Assembly: GCA_902779575.1 (NCBI GenBank)
Contig: CACZBW010000019.1
Coordinates: 1 to 64,000, forward strand
Direction of reading: 5' to 3'
DNA from: an uncultured Lachnospiraceae bacterium
Lineage (GTDB): Bacteria; Bacillota; Clostridia; Lachnospirales; Lachnospiraceae
Length of the DNA: 64,000 nt
Under the pieces are notes generated by a model, which worked only from the letters and a program-made list of their open reading frames with translations, had not been told where the DNA came from and ran no database searches. Both the position numbers and the translations under genes were made by a program. Below, piece by piece: positions 35,804 to 44,653 of this stretch. The stretch's first letter is position 1; each line of letters begins with the position of its first letter.

Positions 35804-35853
35804 CCATTAAGAAAGCAGCGCGAAGATAAATCGCGGGCGCAAAGGAGAGAGAC

Positions 35854-37212
35854 GTGGCATATTCTGTGAATCTGAGAGAGATCATACTTGGAATGCTCAT
35901 GGAGGTGACGGAAGGCGAGGCCTACAGTCACGTTACGCTGGCGCAGACACTGGAGAAATACCAGTATCTGGACAAGCGTGACCGGGCATTCCTGTCCAGG
36001 GTGACTGAGGGAACCCTGGAAAATCTCATTCAGATCGACTATATCATTGAGTGCTTTTCAAAGGTTCCGATCTACAACATGAAGCCTGTGATCCGCAACA
36101 TTCTCCGGATGAGCATTTACCAGCTCAAATTCATGGACAGTGTTCCGGACCGGGCCGTTGTCAATGAAGCCGTCCGGATCGCCCAGAAGCACGGCTTCTA
36201 CAATCTGAAAGGCTTTGTAAACGGCGTACTCCGCGCCGCGGCCCGCGGGATGGATGAGGTGAGCTATCCGAAGGCGGAGGACAATCCGCTGGAATATCTG
36301 TCGATCCGCTATTCGATGCCGCAGTGGATTCTGAAAAGCTGGATCGACCAGTTCGGCTTCGGGGACGTGGAGAAAATCTGCGCCTCCTTCCAGACCGAAC
36401 GTCCGACCACCGTCCGGATCCGCACGCAGAACGCTTCCAGGGAAGAGATCATTTCCTCGCTTGCGTCTGAGGGCGTGACGGTGGAGCAGCATCCTTATCT
36501 GGACTACGCGCTCAAGATTTCCGGCTATAACTATCTGCAGGCTCTGACAGCCTTCCGTGAGGGCTGGATCTATGTCCAGGACGTCAGCTCGATGCTCGTG
36601 TGCGAGATCGCTGCTCCAAACTGGGGAGACTACTGCATCGACGTCTGCGCTGCCCCGGGCGGAAAAAGCCTTCATCTTGCGGACCGGCTCAAGGGGAGCG
36701 GCTATGTGGAGGCCAGGGATATCTCGGAGCACAAGGTGGAGCGGATGGAGGAAAATATCGACCGTCTGAACATCATCAATATGCAGGCGGCGATCAAAGA
36801 CGCGACTGAGTTCGACCAGAAGTCTTTTCACAAGGCGGACATCGTCCTCTGCGACGTGCCCTGCTCCGGGCTGGGCGTAATCGGGAAAAAGCAGGACATC
36901 AAATACAAGATGAATCCGACCCGCCAGGAGGAACTCGTCCGGATCCAGAGGCGGATCCTGGGCGTTTCCCAGAACTATGTGAAGCCGGGCGGCGTGCTGA
37001 TCTTTTCAACCTGCACGATCGGGGTCGACGAGAACCAGATGAACCTGAAGTATTTCCTGGAAAATTATCCGTTTTCCCTGGAATCCATCGATCCTTACCT
37101 GCCGGAGGAACTCCGGAGCCGCACCACGGCCGGCGGCTATCTGCAGCTGCTTCCCGGCGTGCATGACAGCGACGGCTTTTTCATGGCCCGCCTGAAGAGA
37201 AGTACAGAATAA
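35854..37212 (+). CDS. rsmB: 16S rRNA (cytosine-967-C5)-methyltransferase
   Basis: This 452-residue SAM-dependent enzyme has an N-terminal NusB-like RNA-binding domain (about 1-150, with DRAFLSRVTEGTL and NILRMSIYQL) and a C-terminal RsmB/NOP2 methyltransferase domain. The SAM-binding loop is DVCAAPGGKSLHLA. The two catalytic cysteines are in DVPCSGLGVIG and FSTCTIG. It starts with GTG 35854 after AAAGGAGAGA. It lies 22 bases before rlmN. Confidence 0.95.
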   Translation: MAYSVNLREIILGMLMEVTEGEAYSHVTLAQTLEKYQYLDKRDRAFLSRVTEGTLENLIQIDYIIECFSKVPIYNMKPVIRNILRMSIYQLKFMDSVPDRAVVNEAVRIAQKHGFYNLKGFVNGVLRAAARGMDEVSYPKAEDNPLEYLSIRYSMPQWILKSWIDQFGFGDVEKICASFQTERPTTVRIRTQNASREEIISSLASEGVTVEQHPYLDYALKISGYNYLQALTAFREGWIYVQDVSSMLVCEIAAPNWGDYCIDVCAAPGGKSLHLADRLKGSGYVEARDISEHKVERMEENIDRLNIINMQAAIKDATEFDQKSFHKADIVLCDVPCSGLGVIGKKQDIKYKMNPTRQEELVRIQRRILGVSQNYVKPGGVLIFSTCTIGVDENQMNLKYFLENYPFSLESIDPYLPEELRSRTTAGGYLQLLPGVHDSDGFFMARLKRSTE

Positions 37213-37234
37213 ACTTCCGCCCAAGGAGTGCAAG

Positions 37235-38494
37235 ATGACGGATATCCAAACTGAAACCGAACCTCTCCGGCAATCCGGCATTTCGGCTGCATCTGAGCGC
37301 GCGCGTTCTTCTGATCATCCGGACTGCAGTTCCCGGAATCATACGAATATGGCTGAGGGAGTACCGTCCCCTTCTTATTCGGATTGCAGTTCTCAGAATC
37401 ATACGAATATGACTGCAGAGGAACTGCCGGATCTTCTCTGCATGACGCAGGGAGAGCTTGCGGATTTTCTCGCCGTACTGGGAGAGAAGAGTTTCCGCGC
37501 AAAACAGGTTTACGACTGGCTCCATGTGAAAGGGGTCCGCTCTTTTGACGGGATGACCAATCTCTCGAAAGCGCTCAGGGACAAGCTCGGGAGCGTCAGC
37601 AGAATCACGGTTCTCAGGCCGGTGCAGGTTCTCACATCGCAGACTGACGGAACGAAAAAGTATCTGTTTGCGCTGTCGGACGGAAACATAATCGAATCGG
37701 TAATGATGCGCTACAGCTACGGCGTCTCGGTCTGCATTTCTTCCCAGGTCGGCTGCCGGATGGGCTGCCGCTTCTGCGCCTCCACCATCGGTGGCAGGGT
37801 CCGCAACCTGACCGCCGCCGAGATGCTCAGCCAGGTGACGGAGATCCAGCGCATCCAGAAGGAGCGCGTATCCCATGTGGTGGTCATGGGGAGCGGAGAG
37901 CCATTTGACAATTACGAAGAACTGGTCCGCTTTCTGCGCCTGATCGGGGATGAGAAAGGAGAGAATCTCTCCCTCCGTAATATCACGGTCAGCACCTGCG
38001 GTCTTGTGCCCGAGATCCGGCGTTTTGCGGAGGAAGGCCTGCCCGTCACGCTGGCCCTGTCACTGCACGCTTCCTCCCAGAAGGAGCGGGAGATCCTGAT
38101 GCCCGTCGCGAAAAAGTATGAGCTCGGGGAAGTGCTGGACGCGATGCGCTGTTATTTCTCCAGGACGGGGCGAAGAATTACCTTTGAGTACAGCTGCGTG
38201 CAGGGAGTCAATACCTCCTCTGCCGATGCGGACCGGCTGAAAACCCTTCTGAGGGGTATGAACTGCCATATCAATCTGATTCCGGTGAATCCGGTGGAGG
38301 AGCGGTCCTTCCGGCAGCCGGACCGCAGGGAGGTAGAGGCGTTCAAAGATCAACTTGAAAAAAGTGGGATAAATGTTACTATTAGAAGAGAAATGGGACG
38401 GGATATTTCCGGTGCCTGCGGGCAGCTGAGGCGCAGTTATCTGAATGAAAATGCAGCCGCGGAAGGAGCTGGAGGACAGACGCCGGAAATTTGA
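37235..38494 (+). CDS. rlmN: 23S rRNA (adenine-2503-C2)-methyltransferase, with repeat-bearing N-terminal extension
   Basis: This 419-residue radical-SAM enzyme methylates A2503 in 23S rRNA and A37 in some tRNAs. The cluster motif is CRMGCRFCAS, preceded by SSQVG. Catalytic cysteines are present, the second in GRDISGACGQLR near the C-terminus. Homology to other RlmN proteins starts only near residue 65 (TQGELADFLAVLGEKSFRAK). The first 65 residues are a low-complexity extension containing two copies of DCSS.NHTNM. The start at 37235 is supported by AAGGAGTG six bases before it; an in-frame ATG at 37442 would remove the extension but has no clear ribosome binding site. Confidence 0.93.
   Translation: MTDIQTETEPLRQSGISAASERARSSDHPDCSSRNHTNMAEGVPSPSYSDCSSQNHTNMTAEELPDLLCMTQGELADFLAVLGEKSFRAKQVYDWLHVKGVRSFDGMTNLSKALRDKLGSVSRITVLRPVQVLTSQTDGTKKYLFALSDGNIIESVMMRYSYGVSVCISSQVGCRMGCRFCASTIGGRVRNLTAAEMLSQVTEIQRIQKERVSHVVVMGSGEPFDNYEELVRFLRLIGDEKGENLSLRNITVSTCGLVPEIRRFAEEGLPVTLALSLHASSQKEREILMPVAKKYELGEVLDAMRCYFSRTGRRITFEYSCVQGVNTSSADADRLKTLLRGMNCHINLIPVNPVEERSFRQPDRREVEAFKDQLEKSGINVTIRREMGRDISGACGQLRRSYLNENAAAEGAGGQTPEI
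37321..37411 (+). repeat. Direct repeat in the 5' part of rlmN
   Basis: Two 31-base copies (37321-37351 and 37381-37411) differ at three positions and are offset by exactly 60 bases, which keeps the reading frame. They encode DCSSRNHTNM and DCSSQNHTNM. Confidence 0.85.
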
Positions 38495-38539
38495 AAGAAG
38501 GATATACGGGTTTTCAGAAGCACGGATACGGGAGTCGGA

Positions 38540-39262
38540 ATGGAATCTTACTGCCAGACGGATGTGGGATTAAAACGGAATAATAATCAGGATTTTGTCT
38601 ACGCATCCGACCAGATGGTAGGAGCTCTGAGCTGTCTGTGGATCGTGGCGGACGGAATGGGCGGACACGCCGCGGGGGACATCGCTTCCAGACTGTGCGT
38701 GGAGACCATGATCGATACCATCAGCAATTCAAAGCAGGAAGGACCGGTCAGGATCCTCGCGGAAGCCATCCGCAGTGCCAACGAGGTGGTTTGCGAAAAA
38801 GCGCGCTCTACCCCGGACCTGGAAGGGATGGGGACGACGGTCGTAGCCGCCACGGTTGACGAAGGCTGTCTCTATATCGCGAATGTGGGCGACAGCAGAC
38901 TTTACCTGATCGACGATGAGCGGATTGAGCAGATCACGCACGATCACTCTCTTGTGGAGGAGATGGTCCGGGCCGGCAGAATCCGGGCCGATCAGGCGCG
39001 CAATCATCCGAAAAAGAATATCATTACCAGGGCGATCGGCGAGGAGGGCGTACCGGAGATTGATTTCTTCGACGTAGCCCTGAACCCGGGAGACATCCTG
39101 CTGTTATGTTCGGACGGCCTCAGCAATATGGTCGAGGACGAGCAGATCTTCCGGATCGTGCGCCGCGAGGCGGACCTGCACAGCGCGGGACAGCGCCTGA
39201 TTGAGGCGGCGAACAGGGCAGGCGGGACGGATAACATTTCGGTCGTCCTTGCGAAGCCGTAA
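38540..39262 (+). CDS. prpC: PP2C-type Ser/Thr protein phosphatase
   Basis: This 240-residue metal-dependent phosphatase opposes the PASTA kinase encoded next. PP2C motifs are in order: KRNNNQDFVY, WIVADGMGGHAAGD with the metal-binding Asp, GMGTTVVAA, ANVGDSRLYLI, ILLLCSDGLSNMV and GGTDNISVV. Length and domain content are standard. The gene lies 66 bases before the kinase gene, the common Firmicute arrangement. Confidence 0.95.
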   Translation: MESYCQTDVGLKRNNNQDFVYASDQMVGALSCLWIVADGMGGHAAGDIASRLCVETMIDTISNSKQEGPVRILAEAIRSANEVVCEKARSTPDLEGMGTTVVAATVDEGCLYIANVGDSRLYLIDDERIEQITHDHSLVEEMVRAGRIRADQARNHPKKNIITRAIGEEGVPEIDFFDVALNPGDILLLCSDGLSNMVEDEQIFRIVRREADLHSAGQRLIEAANRAGGTDNISVVLAKP

Positions 39263-39328
39263 AACGAGCGAAGCAGATATCATTTTTGACGGCATTTACC
39301 AGTGCCGATAAAGCAGCAGGGAATATGT

Positions 39329-41620
39329 ATGTTTAATGCAGGCGATTTTCTACAAAACAGATATGAGATAATCAATTGCATAGGATCCGGCGGGATGTCC
39401 GACGTGTACAAGGCGCGGGACCATAAGCTGAACCGGTATGTCGCGATCAAGGTTCTGAAAGCGGAATTCCGGGGAGACAGGGAATTTGTGTCCAAATTCC
39501 GGGTGGAAGCGCAGGCCGCGGCCGGTCTGGCGCACCCGAATATCGTCAATGTATTCGACGTCGGCGAGGAAAACGGGAACTACTTTATCGTGATGGAGCT
39601 GGTAGAGGGCATCACGCTGAAGCTGTATATCCAGAACCGGGGAAGACTGTCCGTCAGGGAAGCCGTGGGCATTTCGCTGCAGGTTGCGGCCGGACTTGAG
39701 GCTGCGCATAACAATGGCATTATCCACAGGGACGTAAAACCGCAGAACATTATCATCTCCACGGACGGAACTGCGAAGGTGGCGGACTTCGGCATCGCGC
39801 GGGCGGCGACCAGCGACACGATCAATTCCAACGTCATGGGGTCGGTCCATTACAGCGCGCCGGAGCAGTCCAGGGGCGGATTTTCGGACGCAAGGAGCGA
39901 CATTTATTCCCTGGGCATCACCATGTATGAGATGCTGACGGGGAAAGTCCCGTTTGACGGGGATTCCACGGTTGAGGTCGCTTTGAAGCACCTTCAGGAA
40001 GAAATCGTTTCCCCGAAGGCGGCAATCCCGGATCTTCCGCGGGCCATTGAGCAGATCATCCTGAAATGTACGCAGAAAAATCCGGACAGGCGCTACCAGA
40101 ACATGTCGCTCCTGATCCGCGACCTGAAAGAATCCCTGATCAATCCGAACGGGGATTTTGTCCGGATCGGGATGGAGGATGCAGGGGCGGCAACACACCG
40201 CTACTCAAAAGAGGACCTGGAGGAGATCAACCGCAGAAGATCCGCTGCGGGCCTGTTCTCCGGCTCCTATACGGACCGCATGAATTATCCGCCGGAAAAT
40301 GAAGACGTCGACGATTATGACGGACGCTATAACGGCGGATATGACGACCTGCACCATGACGGTGTTTATGAAGATGATGACCGTTATGACGACGATTTTT
40401 ATGAGGATGATTTTGATCCCTCCTTTGACGACCGTTATGAGGACGAGGACGACGTCTCCGGGAAGAGATCCCGGCTTCAGAGAAGAAAAGACCGGGACGG
40501 AAGAACAGAAAAGCTGATTACAGTCTTTTCGGTTCTGGCGGCCCTCCTTGTCGGAGGACTGATTCTGTACCTGATCTTCCATACGGTGGATATTATCCAG
40601 AACGGCAGGCCGGGAAGACCCGGCGAAAATGAAACCAACACGATTGTCCTGGATCTGACCGGCGATCTGGTCAGCGTTCCGAATATCCGCGGCATGACGG
40701 AGGAGGAAGCCCAGCGTTCGCTTAAGGAACTGAGCCTCGGCTACCGTTATCTGGGCGAGACGAATTCCGCCCAGTATTCCATGGGGCAGGTAGTCAGCCA
40801 GGATGTGGAGCCTGATACGAGAGTAAAGAAAAATACTACGGTAGGCTATATCCTCAGCAAGGGGCAGGAGCTTACCGTACCGGATCTTACAGGAAAATCA
40901 GAAGGCGCGGCCACCGAAGCACTGGCGAGCCTCGGCCTGCATGTATCCGTTGACAATACCAGATTCAGCAATGAATATGACGCGGGGAGCGTCATCACGA
41001 CCAACCCCGGTTCCGGCTCCACTGTCCATGAGGGCGATACGGTCACTCTCTATATCAGCCAGGGAGAAGATACACAGAGCGTAATCGTTCCGAATGTGGA
41101 AGGCAAGTACAGGGATGACGCGCTCACGATGCTGAACAATTACAATCTCTTTGTCTATGTCGCCAGTGAACCGAGCAATACGGTCCAGGAAGGCCTTGTC
41201 ATCCGGCAGGACATCAAGGAGGGGACTTCGGTACAGACGGGAAGCACGATCACCATCACTGTGTCCACGGGACCGGAGAATCCGATCGTGATCAATCCTT
41301 CTCTGAATACGAGCACCAACATCAGCGTCGAGGAAGGACTGGCCGGCGGCCCGCAGGCAGTTCCGCAGGAAGAAACCTGGGTATGCAACGCCCAGCTTTC
41401 CGAGCCCAGCGGCTACGCGGGAGAGACTGTCCGCATTACTCTGGCGCAGAACGATACGATCCGCACCGTGTTCGAAGGAAGGACGACCTTCCCCTATGTC
41501 CTCAGGGTCGAGGGCGAGCCGGGCGTTTCAGAAGGCATGGCTTACGTCTATGTACTGGATGACAACGGGAACGTAAAGACAACGACGAGTTATAAGGGGA
41601 TCGTGTTCCAGAAACAGTAA
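39329..41620 (+). CDS. prkC: PASTA-domain membrane Ser/Thr protein kinase
   Basis: This 763-residue kinase senses cell-wall fragments and phosphorylates division and wall-synthesis proteins. The kinase domain (about 10-270) has the glycine loop GSGGMSDVYKA, catalytic HRDVKPQNI, VADFGIA and APEQ. A strongly acidic Asp/Tyr-rich juxtamembrane stretch (about 325-380) and basic RLQRRKDRDGR precede the single membrane helix (LITVFSVLAALLVGGLILYL). Outside are three PASTA domains (starting VSVPNIRGM, LTVPDLTGK, VIVPNVEGK) and a further C-terminal beta domain. ATG 39329 follows CAGGGAA; the ATG at 39302 is less likely. Confidence 0.95.
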   Translation: MFNAGDFLQNRYEIINCIGSGGMSDVYKARDHKLNRYVAIKVLKAEFRGDREFVSKFRVEAQAAAGLAHPNIVNVFDVGEENGNYFIVMELVEGITLKLYIQNRGRLSVREAVGISLQVAAGLEAAHNNGIIHRDVKPQNIIISTDGTAKVADFGIARAATSDTINSNVMGSVHYSAPEQSRGGFSDARSDIYSLGITMYEMLTGKVPFDGDSTVEVALKHLQEEIVSPKAAIPDLPRAIEQIILKCTQKNPDRRYQNMSLLIRDLKESLINPNGDFVRIGMEDAGAATHRYSKEDLEEINRRRSAAGLFSGSYTDRMNYPPENEDVDDYDGRYNGGYDDLHHDGVYEDDDRYDDDFYEDDFDPSFDDRYEDEDDVSGKRSRLQRRKDRDGRTEKLITVFSVLAALLVGGLILYLIFHTVDIIQNGRPGRPGENETNTIVLDLTGDLVSVPNIRGMTEEEAQRSLKELSLGYRYLGETNSAQYSMGQVVSQDVEPDTRVKKNTTVGYILSKGQELTVPDLTGKSEGAATEALASLGLHVSVDNTRFSNEYDAGSVITTNPGSGSTVHEGDTVTLYISQGEDTQSVIVPNVEGKYRDDALTMLNNYNLFVYVASEPSNTVQEGLVIRQDIKEGTSVQTGSTITITVSTGPENPIVINPSLNTSTNISVEEGLAGGPQAVPQEETWVCNAQLSEPSGYAGETVRITLAQNDTIRTVFEGRTTFPYVLRVEGEPGVSEGMAYVYVLDDNGNVKTTTSYKGIVFQKQ

Positions 41621-41705
41621 TAAAATCAGGACGCAGCATCGCGGCAGGAAGCCGGCGGCGTTCCTGAATTCCGGAAACAATGAGTGTATAGTCTGCAGGT
41701 GACGG

Positions 41706-42587
41706 ATGACAGGGAAGATTATTAAGGCAGTGGCAGGATTCTACTATGTATACTGCCACGAGGACGGGATCATATATCAGTGCCGCGCGAGAGGAATCTT
41801 CCGCAAGGTGAAGTTCAGTCCCCTGGTCGGCGACGACGCGGTATTCAGCATCACGGATCCGGTTGATCTGGAGGGAAATGTGGACCAGATCAGAAAACGG
41901 CGCAATTCTCTGATCCGGCCCCCTGTCGCAAATGTGGACCAGGCGCTGATCGTTTGCGCGCTGGCCTCCCCCGATCCGAATCTCTCGCTGATCGACCGCT
42001 TCCTGATCCTCATGAAACGGAGCGGGGTGCCTTCTGTAATCTGCTTCAACAAGAAAGATCTTGTGGATGACCGCTTTACGGAGAAGCTTGCCGGGATCTA
42101 CAGAAACTGCGGCTGCCAGGTGATCACCGCCAGTATCCTCAACGGGGAGGGCGTCGACGAGATTCGCGCCCTTATGAAAGGGAAGACCACGGTCCTTGCC
42201 GGTCCCAGCGGCGTCGGCAAATCAACGCTGACCAATCTCCTCTGTCCCGGGGCGGACATGGAAGTCGGGGAAGTATCCCGGAAGACGGAGCGCGGAAAGC
42301 AGACAACCCGCCACGCGGAACTGTTCGCGATGGGGGAGGATTCCTTTTTCCTCGATACGCCGGGCTTCTCCAGCCTGTATCTGGATGACATGCTCCCGGA
42401 AGAGGTGAAGGACTGTTTTCCGGAATTTACCCGGTTTGAGCCTGCGTGCAAATTTCAGGGCTGCATGCATATGTCCGAGCCGGTCTGCGGCGTGAAAGAC
42501 GCCCTTGAAAGAGAAGAGATCAGCCGCGCCAGATATGACAGCTATGTACAGCTGGTGCAGGAACTGAAAGACGTTAAGCGATATTAA
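41706..42587 (+). CDS. rsgA: Ribosome small subunit-dependent GTPase
   Basis: This 293-residue circularly permuted GTPase assists late 30S maturation. An OB-fold occupies the first 65 residues. GTPase motifs appear in permuted order: G4 FNKKDL, G1 GPSGVGKSTL and G3 DTPGFSS. The C-terminal zinc site has CKFQGCMHMSEPVCGVK. The ATG follows GCAGGTG weakly. Position after prkC is conserved in Firmicutes. Confidence 0.95.
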   Translation: MTGKIIKAVAGFYYVYCHEDGIIYQCRARGIFRKVKFSPLVGDDAVFSITDPVDLEGNVDQIRKRRNSLIRPPVANVDQALIVCALASPDPNLSLIDRFLILMKRSGVPSVICFNKKDLVDDRFTEKLAGIYRNCGCQVITASILNGEGVDEIRALMKGKTTVLAGPSGVGKSTLTNLLCPGADMEVGEVSRKTERGKQTTRHAELFAMGEDSFFLDTPGFSSLYLDDMLPEEVKDCFPEFTRFEPACKFQGCMHMSEPVCGVKDALEREEISRARYDSYVQLVQELKDVKRY

Positions 42588-42768
42588 CAGAAAAGCAGAA
42601 GCATGCAGGGAAAATTCGCCATCTGGGCGAAGAATGCGAGGTGACCATTTGCCTGCGCACCAGGCGTGTGATTCGCCATACCCTGATTGATGCTGAGCAC
42701 CTGTCCGCCGGACAGGCGGCGCGGCAGCAGGAACGCTGAGGCGTTCCGGATGAAAAGGAGGAAATTCC
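42588..42768 (+). promoter_or_regulatory. Leader with two hairpins before rpe
   Basis: Two perfect short stems occur in a row: CCTGTCC-GCC-GGACAGG (42700-42716) and GGAACGC-TGA-GGCGTTCC (42730-42747), the second ending just before the rpe ribosome binding site (AAAAGGAGG, 42754-42762). Neither has a T-run. Local structure may tune rpe translation; this is an inference. Confidence 0.45.
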
Positions 42769-43431
42769 ATGTATATCCTTGCCCCATCGATTCTGTCGGC
42801 GGATTTCAGACACCTGGAAGAAGATATCAGAACTGTGGAAGCAGCCGGCGCCAGATATCTGCATATTGACGTAATGGACGGCATGTTTGTCCCCAGCATT
42901 TCTTTCGGACAGCCTGTCATCGAATCCATCCGTCCGTGCACGAAACTCTTTTTTGACGTGCATCTGATGGTCCAGAATCCGGGCCGCTATATTTCAGACT
43001 TTGCCAGGGCCGGAGCGGACGGCATCACGGTACACGCCGAAGCCTGCACGCATCTGGACCGTGTCCTTGCCCAGATCCATGAGGCAGGCGTTCGGTCGGG
43101 CGTCGCCCTGAATCCGGCAACGCCGCTCAGCGTTCTGGATTACGTCTATGACAAGGCGGACATGATCCTGCTCATGACCGTGAACCCGGGCTTCGGCGGA
43201 CAGCAACTGATCCCGGCCACGCTCGGCAAGATCCGGGAACTGAGAGAGATCCTGAACAGGAAAGGACTCCGGACCGATATCGAAGTCGACGGCGGAATCA
43301 AGGAACATACGATCCGTTCCGTTCTCGATGCTGGCGCGAATGTCTGTGTAGCCGGTTCCGCGGTATTTGGCGGGGATGTTGCCGGAAAAGCAGGGCAGCT
43401 GCAGGCGATTCTGCAGGAATATGAGGCCTGA
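42769..43431 (+). CDS. rpe: Ribulose-phosphate 3-epimerase
   Basis: This 220-residue TIM-barrel enzyme interconverts ribulose-5-phosphate and xylulose-5-phosphate in the pentose phosphate pathway. Signatures are APSILSADF at the start, HIDVMDGMFVP, FFDVHLMV, LMTVNPGFGGQ and the phosphate loop VDGGI...GANVCVAGSAVFGG. An AAAAGGAGG site is 6 bases before the ATG. Confidence 0.96.
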   Translation: MYILAPSILSADFRHLEEDIRTVEAAGARYLHIDVMDGMFVPSISFGQPVIESIRPCTKLFFDVHLMVQNPGRYISDFARAGADGITVHAEACTHLDRVLAQIHEAGVRSGVALNPATPLSVLDYVYDKADMILLMTVNPGFGGQQLIPATLGKIRELREILNRKGLRTDIEVDGGIKEHTIRSVLDAGANVCVAGSAVFGGDVAGKAGQLQAILQEYEA

Positions 43432-43517
43432 TTCAGACACTGTGCAGCCATAAGGGAAGCCTGAAGTATGCGGCATGCAGAGTCATGAATATTTACAGGC
43501 AGGGAACAGGGAAATCT

Positions 43518-44165
43518 ATGCAAAGAGCAGTCATAATCAGCGGGGGCAATATCGATGAAGATCTTGCCCTCCGTTTTCTTTCCCGGAAGCCATTTTTGAT
43601 AGCGGCAGACCGGGGCCTGAAGTTCCTGGAAGCACACGGTATTTCCGCAGATCTGATTGTCGGAGATTTTGATTCTTCACCGCCCGGATTTATCGAAAGA
43701 TATCGATCCGATCATCCGGGAGCGCAGATCCGAAGATATCAGCCGGAGAAAGATTATACCGACACGGAGATCGCCGTAACCGCCGCCCTGGAAATGGGGC
43801 GGACAGAGATTATAATTCTGGGCGGAACCGGATCCCGCATTGACCATGTGCTGGGCAATCTCCAGCTGCTGGAACTGATCGCCGACAGGGGCGGAACCGG
43901 CATAATTGTAGATAAGCACAACCGGATTACACTGCACAGAGAGAGCTTTGCCATCGACCGTGACAGCCAGTGGGGAAAATATCTTTCCTTCTTCGCCTGG
44001 GGCGGGAAAGTGAAGGGACTCAGCCTCAGGGGATTTCATTACGGCCTGGATCATTATGAGCTGGGGACATCCGGGAGTCTGGGCGTGTCGAATGAACTGG
44101 ATGCAAAGACCGGGATCGTAGAATTTACAGAAGGCCAGCTGCTGATGGTGGAATCGGCTGATTAA
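43518..44165 (+). CDS. thiN: Thiamine diphosphokinase
   Basis: This enzyme of 215 residues converts thiamine to thiamine diphosphate, completing thiamine salvage. Family features: AVIISGGNIDEDLAL, LIAADRGLKFL with the catalytic Asp region, LIVGDFDSS, and QPEKDYTDTEIAV, followed by GGTGSRIDHVLGNLQLL. ATG 43518 follows ACAGGGAA and starts at the homology; an ATG at 43485 would add 11 residues. No TPP riboswitch is visible upstream. Confidence 0.93.
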   Translation: MQRAVIISGGNIDEDLALRFLSRKPFLIAADRGLKFLEAHGISADLIVGDFDSSPPGFIERYRSDHPGAQIRRYQPEKDYTDTEIAVTAALEMGRTEIIILGGTGSRIDHVLGNLQLLELIADRGGTGIIVDKHNRITLHRESFAIDRDSQWGKYLSFFAWGGKVKGLSLRGFHYGLDHYELGTSGSLGVSNELDAKTGIVEFTEGQLLMVESAD

Positions 44166-44260
44166 GGAAGAACCGAGTAAAAACATTTATGGAAGAGGCG
44201 CCATGATGAAAGCATCTATGGAAGAAGTACAATACAGCAGAAGGAAGAAAGGACAGGAGT

Positions 44261-44587
44261 ATGTTTGGATATAACGCGGATGCAATCGTAACGCCCTGTG
44301 AACCGGGCGTGGTGCGCAGAGTCCTCAGCTGGTCGGATGAAATGATGATGTGCGAGATCAGCTTCGAGAAGGGGGCAAAGGGAAATTTTCACCATCATCC
44401 CCATGAGCAGATCACTTATGTGGCGGAGGGAAGCTTTTCCTTCACCATCGACGGGGAGACAAAGACAGTGAATAAGGGCGACAGCGTCTATATGCCGCCG
44501 AACGCGGAGCACGGCGTGACCTGCCTTGAGGCGGGGAAACTGGTGGACGTCTTCCACCCGAAGAGAGAGGATTTTCTGCGGAAGTGA
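44261..44587 (+). CDS. Small cupin-domain protein (KdgF-like)
   Basis: This 108-residue single-domain cupin has metal ligands in motif 1 (HHHPHEQITYVAEG) and motif 2 (GDSVYMPPNAEHG). It resembles KdgF-type proteins, which open unsaturated uronates from pectin. Adjacency to an alpha-L-rhamnosidase gene is consistent with plant cell-wall sugar metabolism, but many small cupins have other roles. AAGGACAGGAG precedes the ATG. Confidence 0.82.
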   Translation: MFGYNADAIVTPCEPGVVRRVLSWSDEMMMCEISFEKGAKGNFHHHPHEQITYVAEGSFSFTIDGETKTVNKGDSVYMPPNAEHGVTCLEAGKLVDVFHPKREDFLRK

Positions 44588-44653
44588 CCATACTTTCATT
44601 AACGGCGTTTTGCGGCAGAGAGGCAAGGATAAATATTAGCGGAGGTTTTCCCT

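Noticed and set aside
43432..43517. TPP riboswitch upstream of thiN
   Set aside because: The gap is short and lacks the conserved CUGAGA and related core elements.
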